Shown here: positions 23,505 to 34,600 of the stretch, in pieces | How positions within the stretch are numbered: the stretch's first letter is position 1 | Layout: the number at the start of each line of letters is the position of its first letter | Assembly: GCF_030272615.1 (NCBI RefSeq) | Contig: NC_081406.1 | Coordinates: 483,569,900-483,633,899, forward strand | Reading direction: 5' to 3' | Origin: Cryptomeria japonica | Taxonomy: Eukaryota; Streptophyta; Pinopsida; Cupressales; Cupressaceae | DNA length: 64,000 bases | Notes under the pieces: model-generated | The model's database searches: none | Told to the model about the DNA's origin: nothing | Seen by the model: the letters and a program-made list of their open reading frames with translations, nothing else | Program-made: the position numbers and the translations under genes

Positions 23505-23745
23505 GATAGAGATAGAAATTCGTACGATAGTTTAGACAGCCCCGAGCGACAATTTAGATAGGCCCAGACAATAAACTAGAAATCGCGCATGACAAAGACA
23601 TAAACTCATATGAGATTTCTCATAAAACCAAACGACAAAAGATAACACAAAATCCTCTATTAAACTAACTCGTACGACAATTCTCACTGGACCAGACTAT
23701 AAAATAGATTTCCCATATGACAAATTGGAAAGCTCGTACGACTTA
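23505..23745. repeat. Phased 21-22 bp degenerate array, core CGTACGACAA (about 11 units)
   Basis: Core copies start at 23521, 23543, 23565, 23586, 23607, 23629, (one unit unclear), 23671, 23693, 23714 and 23735. Variants include CGTACGA, CGAGCGA, CGCATGA, CATATGA and CAAACGA. The spacing is held at 21-22 bp although the intervening sequence has diverged. It is not open in any frame over its length. It lies in the leader of element 3. Confidence 0.7.
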
Positions 23746-24312
23746 GGACATAATAAAGACAAAATTTTTGTTTGGATAGATTTTTTATCGATGAAGTTTG
23801 ATGTTTTGCTTCTATTTTCCAGTTTTAGATGTTTGATTTTTTGTTTCAGGGATGAAGACACAACAAACACGTGATATGATAAGTGATCTCAAGCACAACA
23901 TGCTAAATCCTAAGGAAGTTGGCTAAGAGAGAAAACCTTTGCTTGCAAACTTAGGTACACACCCAATAGCTAATCAAAATATGACCATTGAGTCTCACGC
24001 AATGGATTCTCAATTCCGTATTAGCTGACTCCAAATTCTAATGGGGGCACGATATGGCAAGTGCCTTGGGAGAGTTACTATCTCTCTTGCACAAAGATTA
24101 TCCCCCTTTTGGAGGTGAATCAGGTAGATTCTATCTTAGGGTTTGTAGTAAGGGTTTCCATTTGAAATTACCCCTTGTAGTCATACAAGCACGATTGAGG
24201 CCTATAGCCCAACAAGGTACCAAAATAAGAAGTAGTAACGCAAGCATGATTGAGACCGCAAGGCCCTACTAAATGTACGATATGAGAGATCTCAAAAGAG
24301 AAAACTCAAATA
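23746..24312. other. Leader of element 3, no gene seen
   Basis: No coding frame, LTR or repeat is recognised here. Confidence 0.4.
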
Positions 24313-24826
24313 ATCCCATCCTCTGAGACTTTAATCCCGAGAGACCTATTTTTTAGAGTGATTTGGAAAGCTTAGGTCTAGTTGTACTCACTTGGGTCAT
24401 TCTCATAGGGTGATTACTTTTTCCCATTGTGACAGGCCCGCTAAAGGTAATCAAATCTCAAACATAGAAGTGCTTCAAGGGTCGAGATTCCTTGACACTT
24501 GTCACCATAGAGATGAAAAGTGTCCCTCCCTCCAACCTCCTCCAATTTCACCCTTGATATATTCAGACTCAATCTTGATTGTTGATTCCTGCCACCTCAC
24601 CCCTGTCCTTGGAAATCCTATAAATATCCCCCATTTTGGAGCACAAAGGATCCCATCCTCTGAGACTTTAATCCTGAGAGGCCTATTTTTTAGAGTGAGT
24701 CAGAAATATTAGGTCCAGCTATACTCACTTGGGTCATTCTCACAAGGTGATTACTTTTTCCCTCTGTCACAGGCCCGGTAAAAGTAATCAAATCTCAAAC
24801 ATAGAAGTGCTTCAAGGGTCAGGATT
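24313..24826 (+). repeat. Direct duplication enclosing an inverted LTR fragment
   Basis: A block at 24313-24488 (starting ATCCCATCCTCTGAGAC and ending GTGCTTCAAGGGTC) is repeated at 24647-24826. Between them lie about 160 bp that match 54310-54480 directly, and the element 3 LTR (25850-26010) in inverted orientation, including the TATAAATAT region and GGAGCACAAAGGATCCCA. The fragment is therefore a promoter-proximal LTR piece in opposite orientation to its own element. Confidence 0.7.
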
Positions 24827-25180
24827 TCTAATTCTCCAAATGGACAAGAGGATAGTCTCCTACCATTTAGACAAATTTTCAAACATAGAAAACAAGATGT
24901 TCATTTACCATTAGCAAAATAAGTGTGCCTAGAAAACTTAAAGAAGACACAAAGTTTGGTTGAGTTCTCCTTAGGCAACTTGAAAAATAGATACGTTAGT
25001 AGTCATGTTGCTTTGATTAAATGAAGCTTTGACAAGCGTAATCTTCAACAATCGTCCTGCAAAAACTAGTCAGGCTGCTAGAAAATTCACAAACAGACTG
25101 GGGTTAGCATTAGTAATAGCCAAATTGAAGCATGAAAACCCTAAAATGTAATCTATTTTGGAAACACAAAAGCAAAAATT

Positions 25181-25290
25181 CGTATGTGTATTCTCACTTG
25201 CTTGTACGAATATTCTCACATACCCGTATGAGTACACAAAGAAACTCGTATGATATTGAAAAGGTACTTGTATGACATTCTGAATCAAAC
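25181..25290. repeat. Phased 22-bp array, core CGTATGA (5 units)
   Basis: Cores at 25181, 25203, 25225, 25247 and 25269 are exactly 22 bp apart (CGTATG, TGTACG, CGTATG, CGTATG, TGTATG). They belong to the same leader and are the same kind of repeat as the array at 23505-23745. Confidence 0.75.
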
Positions 25291-25352
25291 CCGACCAGAA
25301 ACCTATGAGATTGAAAATTTGATGATGCTAAGAGGCCAAAAATGAGATTTTC

Positions 25353-25371
25353 GGCCCCATGGTGGGCACCA
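25353..25371 (-). other. Primer-binding-site-like segment of element 3
   Basis: The minus strand reads TGGTGCCCACCATGGGGCC six bases after the LTR end. It begins with TGG as required for pairing with a tRNA CCA end and resembles sequences found at this place in plant Ty3/gypsy elements. The tRNA is not identified. Confidence 0.5.
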
Positions 25372-25377
25372 AAATAT

Positions 25378-26513
25378 TGTGCCTGTGAAGTAAGATATTT
25401 AAAGTTGCAAAACAAATACTCAATAGATCATTACAAGCATGGTTAGCAAATTAAAATCAAATGAAAGATAAACCATGACAAAGTGACCTATCGCCTCCTA
25501 AGAGATGCGAGTGTGGATTTTCTCTCAAATCTAGATAAGCAATCCCAGTGACTTGACTACACCTAGACAAAGGATTTGAAATGATAATGATATGCAAGCT
25601 AGATGAGATTGATTATGCTAGATTAATCCAAGAGTCTAATTAAGCTAATGATATGCATGATTAAGCTATGATGATGATGCAATTAAGCTATAAAAGAGAT
25701 TGATTAAGCTACATGATTCAACAATTATGCTAGAAATTGATCAAATTAAACTAGATCTAAGATGCAATTGCCTATAATGATAATGCTCAAATGATATGCT
25801 AGATTGGATATGCCTATAGTAACAATACCTAAATTGATATGAGATGGGATCCTTTGTGCTCCAAATTGGGGGATATTTATAGGATTTCCAAGGCTAGGGG
25901 TGAGGTGGAAGGAAACAATGGTCAAGATTGAGTCTGAAGATATCAAGGGTGAAATTGGAGGAAGTTGGAGAAGAGGTTGGAGGGAGGGACACTTGTCATC
26001 TCTGTGGTGACAAGTATCAAGGAATCTTGCTCACAAGAGGGAAAGTGTCCAAGAGAGGAGACATGTGGCCAAAGTGCCATGTGTCTCAAGGGGAGAATAT
26101 CCACACCATAGGAGGTTAGGATAAGGAGGTGAGCATGTGCAAGATAGGATAGGGTTAGTTAAACCTAGGGTTAAGTGGAATGGGCTAGGTTAGAGGGATG
26201 GTTAGGTTTGGTGGTTAGAAGTTGGGAGGCATGTGGGAAATTTGAATTTAAAAATTCAAATAATAGGAAAAGGCTAATTAACTTTCAATAACTCATAATT
26301 GATTTGTTTTAATTAATTAGGGGATTAGAAGAAATGAATTAAATGGGGGCTATTGAAATGATTCTATTAATTAAATCCTTTGATTTATTAATAAGTAGTT
26401 GAATGGGATAATTTAATCAAATTGATAATGAATTCAATTAAATTAGGAAGGGGGATTAATTAAATAATTTCTTATTCAATTAATTATCTTCAGACCATTT
26501 TTGGGTGTATACA
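25378..26513 (-). repeat. 5' LTR of element 3 (1136 bp)
   Basis: On the minus strand it runs TGTATACACCC to GGCACA. It shares long similarity with the solo LTR at 53788-54930, including TATAAATA followed by CCCCCATTTTGGAGCACAAA. The AT-rich first 250 bp contain many AATTAATT runs. It holds no gene; ORFs on it are chance. Confidence 0.8.
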
Positions 26514-27707
26514 AAAGGCATTCTACGATTCTTAATCTATGAAGTTGAGTATGAGTGGTGTGTGGTTTTGAAATGAGAAATCTTTCCCTATGTTTCATGT
26601 TAATTTGATTAGTTTAAGCCCTTTTGTTGGTATTTTCTGGGCATCACTTTCAAGATTGAATTCAAGACTTAAACCGTTATCTGAGAATTTATTTTTGAAG
26701 TCGTAATTTGAGCCTTTTCATGCAATTTTTGGCTCCGAGTCATATGCACCATTTTAGCAGTCATATGTGCCTCAAGACTAAGCATATGCACCTCAATGCT
26801 GAGCATATGCGACTCAAGATTGAGCATATGCACTTCATAATTGGTCAAATGCACCTCAGAATTGATTATATACACTTCAGAATTGTTCAAATGCGTTGCA
26901 GAATGTATCGAATGTGCCTCATGGTTAGTCAAATGCACCTCTCTATTAGTCAGATGCGCTAATCTATGTTGTTTTAGTATTTTTCTAGTTTATTCAATCT
27001 ATGATGTTATTTTATAATATGTTATTGTACCAGATACATTTAGGGAATATTGTTGTTGTTTTTCAATATTGCATTTTATCATATTTTATGATCTTTATGT
27101 GGTTTTGCTTCTACATGTTGATGTTCTTCATTATTGTGGTTTTGTGCTCTCTTTCATGTTGAGAAGACATGATAGAGAGGGTTGTTTTATTACCTTTTAA
27201 TCAACAAGTTGATGTTCCTTGTTGTCAGTATTCATTGCACCTGTTGGATAGATTTTGATTGCCTTTATATGGCTTGATATATTACTATGCTAAGAAGCTC
27301 ATTATTGGTTTACTTGATATTTTAGTCATTGGGTGTTCATCTATGTGTTATGGTTGCATGATGTTGCTCATGGTTTTCAGATTTACATATTCTATTAGAT
27401 CCTCTTGTGATGATTTTGTTTTAGGAACATGTTAGGGGGAGTGGGCTTCCTTGTGATGACTGGGGTCACGGGAGATAGGCTTTGATGAGGTTCCTTGTAA
27501 GGATGCATGAAGTCTATATCACAAGGGTACATTGGAAGTTTACTTTGAAATAAAAAATTAATAATGTAATAATAAAACTAATGGATGGGTAGTTAGGTTC
27601 ACCTAATCAAGATAATTAATAGTCGAGTCCTATGACTTGATCTTAGGGAGGATGTTTAAGGATAAGCTTGGGAAGGCCATTATGATGGCAAGTAAATCTC
27701 CCTTGAT
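26514..27707. other. Unassigned intergenic or old element sequence
   Basis: No coding region or LTR pair is recognised apart from the 21-bp array listed separately. Element 4 inserted into the right end of this stretch; the same stretch continues at 36311. Confidence 0.4.
26741..26971. repeat. 21-bp minisatellite-like array, 11 units, core CATATGCACCTCA
   Basis: Unit starts at 26741 and every 21 bases to 26951 are exactly in phase, although units differ strongly (CATATG, CAAATG, TATATA, CGAATG, CAGATG cores). Both strands stay open through the array (plus 26708-26962, minus 26938-26669), giving heptapeptide repeats such as MHLKIEH-like or VHMLSLE-like units. A multiple-of-three period explains this openness; no coding context supports a protein. 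Confidence 0.85.
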
Positions 27708-27712
27708 CTCTC
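27708..27712. repeat. Left target site duplication of element 4 (CTCTC)
   Basis: CTCTC before the LTR is repeated at 36306-36310 after the second LTR. Confidence 0.85.
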
Positions 27713-28833
27713 TGTTGGTATTTTTTATGATTATGTTGTGATTGTCATTGATGGACACACACTTGCATTGAGATCACTTTTGTATGTATAAGTTAAAGCT
27801 CAACTAGTATTTGTTCCCAACTGGTATGATGTATTATAGTCCTTAGACTATTGGTGTTTTGCAGAAAGTGTTTACTGATCTGAAGCGGTATGTTGAACCC
27901 AAGCGGTTCGAGGATCTCAAGCGATATGAAGGATCAAAGAGGCAAAACACATATTTCCCAGTCTTCATTTTGTCAAACCGGCAACTGGTATTTTGCTTAA
28001 ACCGGTATTTTTTATGAACCAGTAATACTCTGTGATGAGTTACCAACCGGCATTTTGTGATGAGTTACCATCCACCGATTGTTTGACGGTGCCAACACTT
28101 CAATGGTACTTTTTGTGTCATGTTACCAGATATGTCTAGATGCATTGAACCTAGGAAATTGTATTGTAATCCTATTGGACCGACATGAAATCAAATTCCT
28201 TATAAGGACATCATGTCTAGGGTTTTAGGTTGTTGCTAGGGTTTAAGGTGGTTGATGAGTTAGAGAAAGTGTGAATGTGTTGAAGACTGAAGTAACGTTG
28301 GAATGCATTAGGAATGAGCTATCAAGGATCTAACCAAGCAATCTATGCTATTTGCTAGATCACTCACTTGTTGATTACTCACATCTTCGACAAGTTTGAA
28401 GCCCTTAATCAGGTAGGCCCAAAAGCCTTTTGTAAATCCTCTAACAAGGTGGTTCACATCTGTGGATCTAAAATCCTCTAGCAAGGTAGTCTTTAATCGG
28501 ACTTATCTCTTAACAGAGATTGAGATTCCTAACAGGATCTATTCTGGTAAAGAACATTGTATGACCTTAACTGGTCCAGTTCCTATTCTGTAGATAGTTA
28601 CTTGTGAGTTCCATCTCACCGTGGTTTTTCCCATTTGGCTTTCCACGTCAAAATCTCTTGTGTTATGGTGTTTGTGCTTCTGTGGGTAAATGCATTATTT
28701 TCTATTTGGTTTACATGTGTGTTAATCGGTTTGTCTACTAAACTATTTTACCGGTTTACTGTTAGTCTAGCAAAGTGTTTAAGTACAGTAATTTTTGGCA
28801 TACTAATTCACCCCCCCCTCTTAGTATTCATCA
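27713..28833 (+). repeat. 5' LTR of element 4
   Basis: It starts TGTTGGTATTTTTTATG and ends TTAGTATTCATCA after a C8 run. Near 27975-28065 it holds a cluster of AACCGG(T/C)A-type motifs with 'attttg' and a doubled GTGATGAGTTACCA, matching 35450-35545 in the 3' LTR. Confidence 0.9.
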
Positions 28834-28835
28834 AT

Positions 28836-28847
28836 TGGTATTAGAGC
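28836..28847 (+). promoter_or_regulatory. Primer binding site of element 4 (initiator Met tRNA)
   Basis: TGGTATTAGAGC directly follows the LTR (two bases between). It differs at one base from TGGTATCAGAGC, the complement of the plant initiator-Met tRNA 3' end, as in most Ty1/copia elements. Confidence 0.9.
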
Positions 28848-28883
28848 CTACCTTTCTATAAGTCTAACTACTTGGAAAGAGAT

Positions 28884-31224
28884 ATGGGGGAATATACTAT
28901 GAGGGAGCTTACTCATTAGCTCACTTAGTCTGAGCAAGCCTATGATAATCTTATGATCAAATATAAGGCCTCTCAAGAAAAAAGGAGAGAACATGCTGAA
29001 AAGCTGATGAAGCTATTTGAAAAATAGTTCTTCTAATGAAGCGGACATGGAAGCCCTAATACAGGAAGTATAAAAGTTGAATGAATCCAATTCCAACCTA
29101 AGAAAGGAGTTGGAAGGACTGATTATCTGAATGTGCCAAGAGCTTGAGAACCAGAGGAAAGTTGAAGATATAATAAAAGATAAAGATCATGAAATCTCCA
29201 AGCTGAAGAAAGAGATCAGTGCCCTAACTGCTCAACTCCATGTGAGCAAAGTGGAAAAGCAAGACATGCAAGGAGAACTAAACATGACCATCTCTGAGAA
29301 TGCAAACCTGATGGAAACAAATGCTACTATTTCCAAAGAACTCTCTGAGTCAAAGGAAATACTTGCTAAGTTCAACAAGAGTACTGTTAATCTAGAGAAA
29401 AAGATTGAATCTTCCAAACCTATCAAGAATACTGATGGACTTGGTTATTCCGGTCATAAGAAAGGAGAGACCTCTGGTACAAATGTTGGAGCATCGAAGA
29501 AACAACTGGCATCAAAGGATAAAGGTAAGCAAAATTTTAAACCTATTTGCTTTAACTGTCTTAAAGAAGGACATACTGCCAATGTGTGTAGGAGTAAGGC
29601 TTACAATAAATTTCCTTATTTTCTAAATGATAAGCCTAGATCCTATAGATTCAATGGTAACTGTTATGCATGCAACAAGTTTGGGCATAGAGTATCTGAA
29701 TGCAGGTTTGTTATGAACAACACTGGAAGATATCATCAGAGGACTCAAGGAGTTGGTCTAGAACCTTTTGTGAACTAGAATCACAACCAGTTTAATACCT
29801 TTAATCATCAGTCAGGAAGCAGTGGCTATCAAGTGGCAACCGAATGGAGAGAAAACTATTTGATCTATTATTGTCATGGTCACACTGCTGCAACATGCAG
29901 GAGGAAGAATGGTAACATGAATAATGGACCTTGGAGAGAACCTGGAATGGTATGCTTGTTGGTATTTTGGTATGGTTTTGTCATTGATGTCAACACCTTC
30001 TAAATACACCTACTTTGGAGATCTAGCAACATTCATTGGCAAACAGTAAACTGTGCAAATAGTTACCGGTATATGGTTAACCAGCAAGATATAATGTTCA
30101 CTGGTACCTGCATTGACATGGAAGACACTTGGTAATGTCGAAGACATCATGTGGACACTTTACTTTGAAGTAATAATCATTGGTATATTCTCATTTGCAT
30201 ATTTGCTTTTACCGACAAATAGGTCCAGGTTATCTAGGGTTACACTGGCAGGTTTATCTTTTCCAGATCAGCATGGCACGCTATGGAGATGATTTATTAT
30301 TGTTGTAAATGCATTAAGCCAACATGTTCAATCAGTTATTGCAATGGATATTGTATTGTTTGTAAAATGTTTTTATTGTAATATCTTGTAGAGCTGACCT
30401 ACTAAAATTGGTCTTAGGGTATGGTATAAATGTAAGATCTTATTTGTAAGATCAAGTGTGGAATGCGAAAAAGATTTAAGGAAGGGTATATGCAAGATCA
30501 AGCAGAGATATACATGAAGACATCATTTGAAGGTGAAGTTAGGTTTTTGTAGAAGCATATCAGCATTACACCAGTACTAAATCCAGCATATGAAGATGCT
30601 ATTTTGTGCAGTACATTCTCATTGGATTTAACCATCCAGCTGTAGTCAATGTGACTCCCATTTGTGATTGAGCAGTGAGCTCTAGGTTGTTGGCCTTTCT
30701 GCATGTGCAGGCCCCTCTTTGTACACTTACTATCTGCAGTAGTATCATCTGATTGTGGGTAAGGTTTCCCACCGTGGTTTTTCCCCTTACAGGGTTTCCA
30801 TGTACAAATATTGGTGTCATGTGTTGTGGATGACTTTGTGCTTATGTTTCATGCATTAATTCTTACCGGTATAGCAATTTTCTGTTAACATTGTCTACCA
30901 GCATACTTAACTAATTTATCGGTATTAAGCATTAAGTTGGTTAATAAGTTTTTGGTTTGAATTTATTACACAACTGATTCACCCCCCCCTCTTAGTTGTC
31001 TCCGGGACCTACAATGCTATCATTGCAACAAACTGGGTCACATTGCCAGATTTTGGAGAACAAGAAAGAACAAATCGGATGGCATATGGGTCACTCTGGA
31101 AGGAAAGACTGATATTGACACTGTTCAAGTGGATATGAACAAAACCTGGAAGAAGAAACCAATGGTGTTGCAAGAAGAACCAGTTTCTACACCTAGTGTG
31201 GAAATAACGGAACCGACAAACTAA
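28884..31224 (+). pseudogene. Gag-like coiled-coil/CCHC protein of element 4, split by a solo LTR
   Basis: The first ATG after the primer site is at 28884. The N-terminal 250 or so residues are a charged coiled coil (open at 29131-29778: KDKDHEISKLKKEISALTAQ and on), with a frame change near 29023. CCHC knuckles follow: CFNCLKEGHTANVC, CYACNKFGHRVSEC, a damaged CYYCHGHTAATC, and a fourth beginning at the end of the first exon-like half (29949) and continuing after the solo LTR at 31014 (CYHCNK..GHIA). The stop is TAA 31222. The usual copia capsid (UBN2-type) region is absent, so this looks like a gag reduced to its coiled-coil and RNA-binding end. Confidence 0.8.
29957..31013 (+). mobile_element. 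Solo LTR inside the gag of element 4
   Basis: It starts TGTTGGTATTTTGG and ends GGGACCTACA, flanked by ATGCT at 29952-29956 and 31014-31018. Removing it with one TSD copy rejoins a zinc knuckle. It carries TATAAAT at 30425 and the C8 run before the end typical of the copia-like LTRs here. Its first 40 bases resemble the LTR starts at 40663 and 62483. Formed by recombination between the two LTRs of an inserted element. Confidence 0.92.
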
Positions 31225-31667
31225 GCATTAGAAAAGATTAGGGGGAGCAAATGGTGAAACACTATGAACCCCCAGTTTACACCGGTAAAAGATCTTAACC
31301 GGTATGTGATACTTGTCATTTGGTAGAAGACCGAAAATGATAACAGGCAAATTAGGGTTCACGCCCTAATGGTGGAGCATTTATTATGGTAGGCGAGAAA
31401 TATGTTTAAAAGGAATTTTCAAATCATTTCTCACTATCATTTTTTGAGCGAAGAAGTTTTTCAAGTGCAGAGCAAAGAAAAAGTGATTTGTGTTGCAATT
31501 CAAAGAAATTCCAAAACCCTGAAGAAGATTCAGAAGCAAATATCAAACAGTCAAGAGAAGAACTCAAAGTGGTGATTTAGCAACCGACGAAGTGGAAGGT
31601 GAAGTGGAATTTGCAAGCCTTAAATTCTCAATTTTTGAGAGGTATTTCTTGAGTTTTCTATTTTATC
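31225..31667 (+). other. Spacer between the two ORFs of element 4
   Basis: Non-coding. It starts with a purine-rich 'attagggggagcaaatgg' tract just after the gag stop and carries several ACCGGT motifs. The AGGGGGAGC tract resembles the polypurine tract at 35174 and could mark an older element boundary. It could serve as leader for the second ORF. Confidence 0.5.
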
Positions 31668-34600
31668 ATGGCTGCCGTATCTCATGATAGTTCTAGTGCA
31701 ACTATTGATTCTATGGACTTCATACAACGAAAGTCAAAATATAATGCCTTGTCTCAAGTATCGGCTGGTGTGATAGTGGAAGAAGGCATTTCTGATTATA
31801 TAGACTGCAAAATCGAAGACCTAGGGTCTCTTGTGATCCATTCTCAGCTAGGTCTATTCTATGGGAAGGATAAAAAGATCAAACCAGAGTATAGCATTTT
31901 GGAGAAGAAGAAACTTCACAATGTGGTTTACTTCCTAGAGGATTTCACAGATGACCACATTACAATAATTTTGAGTAGAGTTCATGGTGACAAGATGTAT
32001 CTTGAGAGAACACATGATATCACACTGGAAGTGATTCATGCCATCACTAGTTTCTACAATATAGGGGAAGTGCCAGCCCTAAGGAAGGTCAACAAGACTG
32101 AAATGTCCAAGCTCACTGGTTCAGTGAGTGACTCACATGGCATGACCGTCAACTCAATCAAGGATGATCTGGTCAAGTATGCCTGCATGGTGATAGGCTA
32201 CCGGATGTTCTTTGCTAGCAAAATTAATTTTGTCTCTACTGCAATGGTAAATGACGCTTACCAGATGATCAAAGAAGATGCATCATTTGATTTGTGCACC
32301 TATATGCAAAGACAACTTATGTTGAATCTTAAGTCAATCAAACAGGATAATGCACTAAGATTCAAGTTTGGACAACTACTGGTAGGGTTATTCTTCTACT
32401 TTCAATGTTATTTCCCAGGAGTTGGAGCTATTCAGTGGTCTGTCGACCAACCGATTACCAAGCAGATCAAAGAGAGCCTGCAAGCAGTTGGAACCGGTTA
32501 CCTTGAAGTTCTGAACAAGTACTTTGATGAGTTCAGGTGTAAGATGAGCCAAAGGATAAGGATATCCGGTGACATTGTCAAGAAATATGAAAAGGATATC
32601 TGCTTTATCATCAATGTAGGTGAATGCATAATGGAGGCCATTGAGCCTAGACAAGAAGAAGCAGAGCCTATGGGCTATGAGGTGATGTATGATATGCTGG
32701 ACAAGTATGCTTCTACCCTAATCACCTCACCCCTTGATTCTAAGGCAAAGAGAACCGACACCTATCTGGAAAGGGTTGCACTAGTTGTAGAACCTTCTGA
32801 AAAGAAAGGAAAGGCAGTGCCTTCGGCATTGGCACCAGTTACTGCAGCCAGTCCCAAAGTGACCAAGCGGTCACCTGCAAAGAAGAAATCGGAATTAGTA
32901 CCTTTTAAATTGTTGGAGAGGAAGAGGAAGACAAGGAATAACTCACCGGACTCAGAAGAAACTGTGTCTGAAGAAAAACCCAAGAAGACAAGACAAACAA
33001 AGAAAAAGACAAAGAATGAACTGGCATCATCGGCACCAGTAAATATTGACATTTCTTCCTACAAACCTTTGACACATTGTCAAAGAACTATCAAAAATAT
33101 TAGGAGAAAAGTGTTGAATGATTTGATTGATTGTTTTGATGATTTCAATGATGATGAAAAGGAAGCAGTTGAACAAGAAATCATTAAGTATTTATGTGTT
33201 AATGACCGATCACCTTCAGAAATTAGATCTAAGTTACCAAATTCTTTGTATAATTCCTTCGACAATAAATGGTGCATTGCCATAGAAAAGGAACAGGAAA
33301 TGAGAGAAAATTTTTGCTCGACATTTTCCTGATGTAGCAAATTCAGAACTTTTCAAAGTTATGAATAAATACAAAGGCCTCTTCTTCATGAGAAGAAGAA
33401 GACTCCTGTTACTAGAAGGAAAGAGTCAAGAAGTGATCAAGAATACACATACTCTTGCTCTAGAAGCTCTTAAGATGCATCAAGTGGTTGAAGCCAACAG
33501 GAAGGCTAAGCAAGAACCGGCAATAACAAAACCGGATAAAGTGTTTGATAATGAAGGAAACCCTGTTACTGAACCTATAGACACTATTGATGTTGATGCT
33601 CTGGATGTAGAGGATGTTATTCAGGATAAACCATCAGAAGCAATAGAACAGGAGAAGTAGGCAGAATAGGTAGAAAAGCAAAAGGAAGCAGAGGACAAAA
33701 AGGAGAAAGCAAAGAAGCAAGCAGAGAAGGAGAAGAAGAAGAATGAAGAGGGGAAGAGGAAAAAGGAAGAGGAGAAGACGAAGAAGGATGAAGAGGAGAA
33801 GAGAAAGAAGGAAGAGGAAAAGAAGAAGGAGGAAGAGGAGAAGAAGAAGAATGAAGAAGAAAAGAAGCGAAAAGATGAAGAAAAGAAAAAGGACGAGGAG
33901 AAAAAGCAGCAGGAAGAGGAGCAGAAGAAAAAGGACAAAGAAGAAGAGAAGCAGAGGAAAGAAGAGAAAAGGAAAACAGAAGAAGAGGAAAAGAAAAAGG
34001 TAGAAGAGGAAAATTTAAGAGCTATAGAGAAAGAAGAAGCGGCAAAAAGCACTCAGATGGAGAATCCAAAGGCAACCGATAGTCAAGCCAAACTAGCTGA
34101 CTTCACCAATCCTATTGACATCCAGTCTACAAATGAAATGGAGCTGCTACAAAGCATCAAGGTTGCTCAAGAACTCCTTGAAGTGATAAGGAGGAAGAAG
34201 GAGCAAGATGTGATCCAAGCTACGCTGGACACTCTTACCGGTTTGTTACCTGGCACAAACCTCCCCTATACTGATTCATCATTGGCACAATTGAAGCTCC
34301 TATGCATAGTAGTGGATGATCAGGTGCAGAGCCTAGAAGAGGTAGCAGAGGCAAATACCAAGAAAGAGCATCAAAAGGCTCTCAACATTGCCTTGGTGAA
34401 GAAGGTAAATGAGCTCCGGTCCAATCTGCATAAAGCTCAAAAAGATATAAGGAATTCTTTGGATGAGGGGAATTTACTACTTAGTAAGATTTGCCAACCC
34501 CATTTCTTCTATGATGATGTGCTTGTACAACAACAAAAGCTACAAACTGACTTGCAGTTATATATGAGCACCTTCAAGCTTCTGTATGACTCTTTTATAG

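Larger units (their letters stand above)
22510..26513 (-). mobile_element. Element 3: minus-strand LTR element, 5' portion
   Basis: Read on the minus strand: LTR (26513 to 25378), a primer-site-like segment, a long untranslated leader (about 2.3 kb) with phased short repeats, and the beginning of a gag-like frame that is cut at 22509/22510 by the giant LTR of element 2. The rest lies left of the window. No pol is visible, so the superfamily cannot be stated. Confidence 0.65.

Noticed and set aside
26669-26962. Small repeat protein gene
   Set aside because: Openness on both strands follows from a 21-bp (multiple of three) period; no start context or conservation supports translation.
26741-26971. 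CRISPR-like array
   Set aside because: Units are 21 bp with no conserved repeat/unique spacer pattern, and the context is a plant retroelement region.
31668-33332. Ordinary host gene
   Set aside because: It lies between the gag-like ORF and polypurine tract of an element with matching LTRs and TSD, so it moved as element cargo, though a host origin remains possible.
33743-34003. Arg/Lys-rich ORF and the Ser/Phe-rich ORF on the opposite strand
   Set aside because: They are shadow frames of the purine-rich stretch; the Glu/Lys frame is continuous with the flanking ORF.
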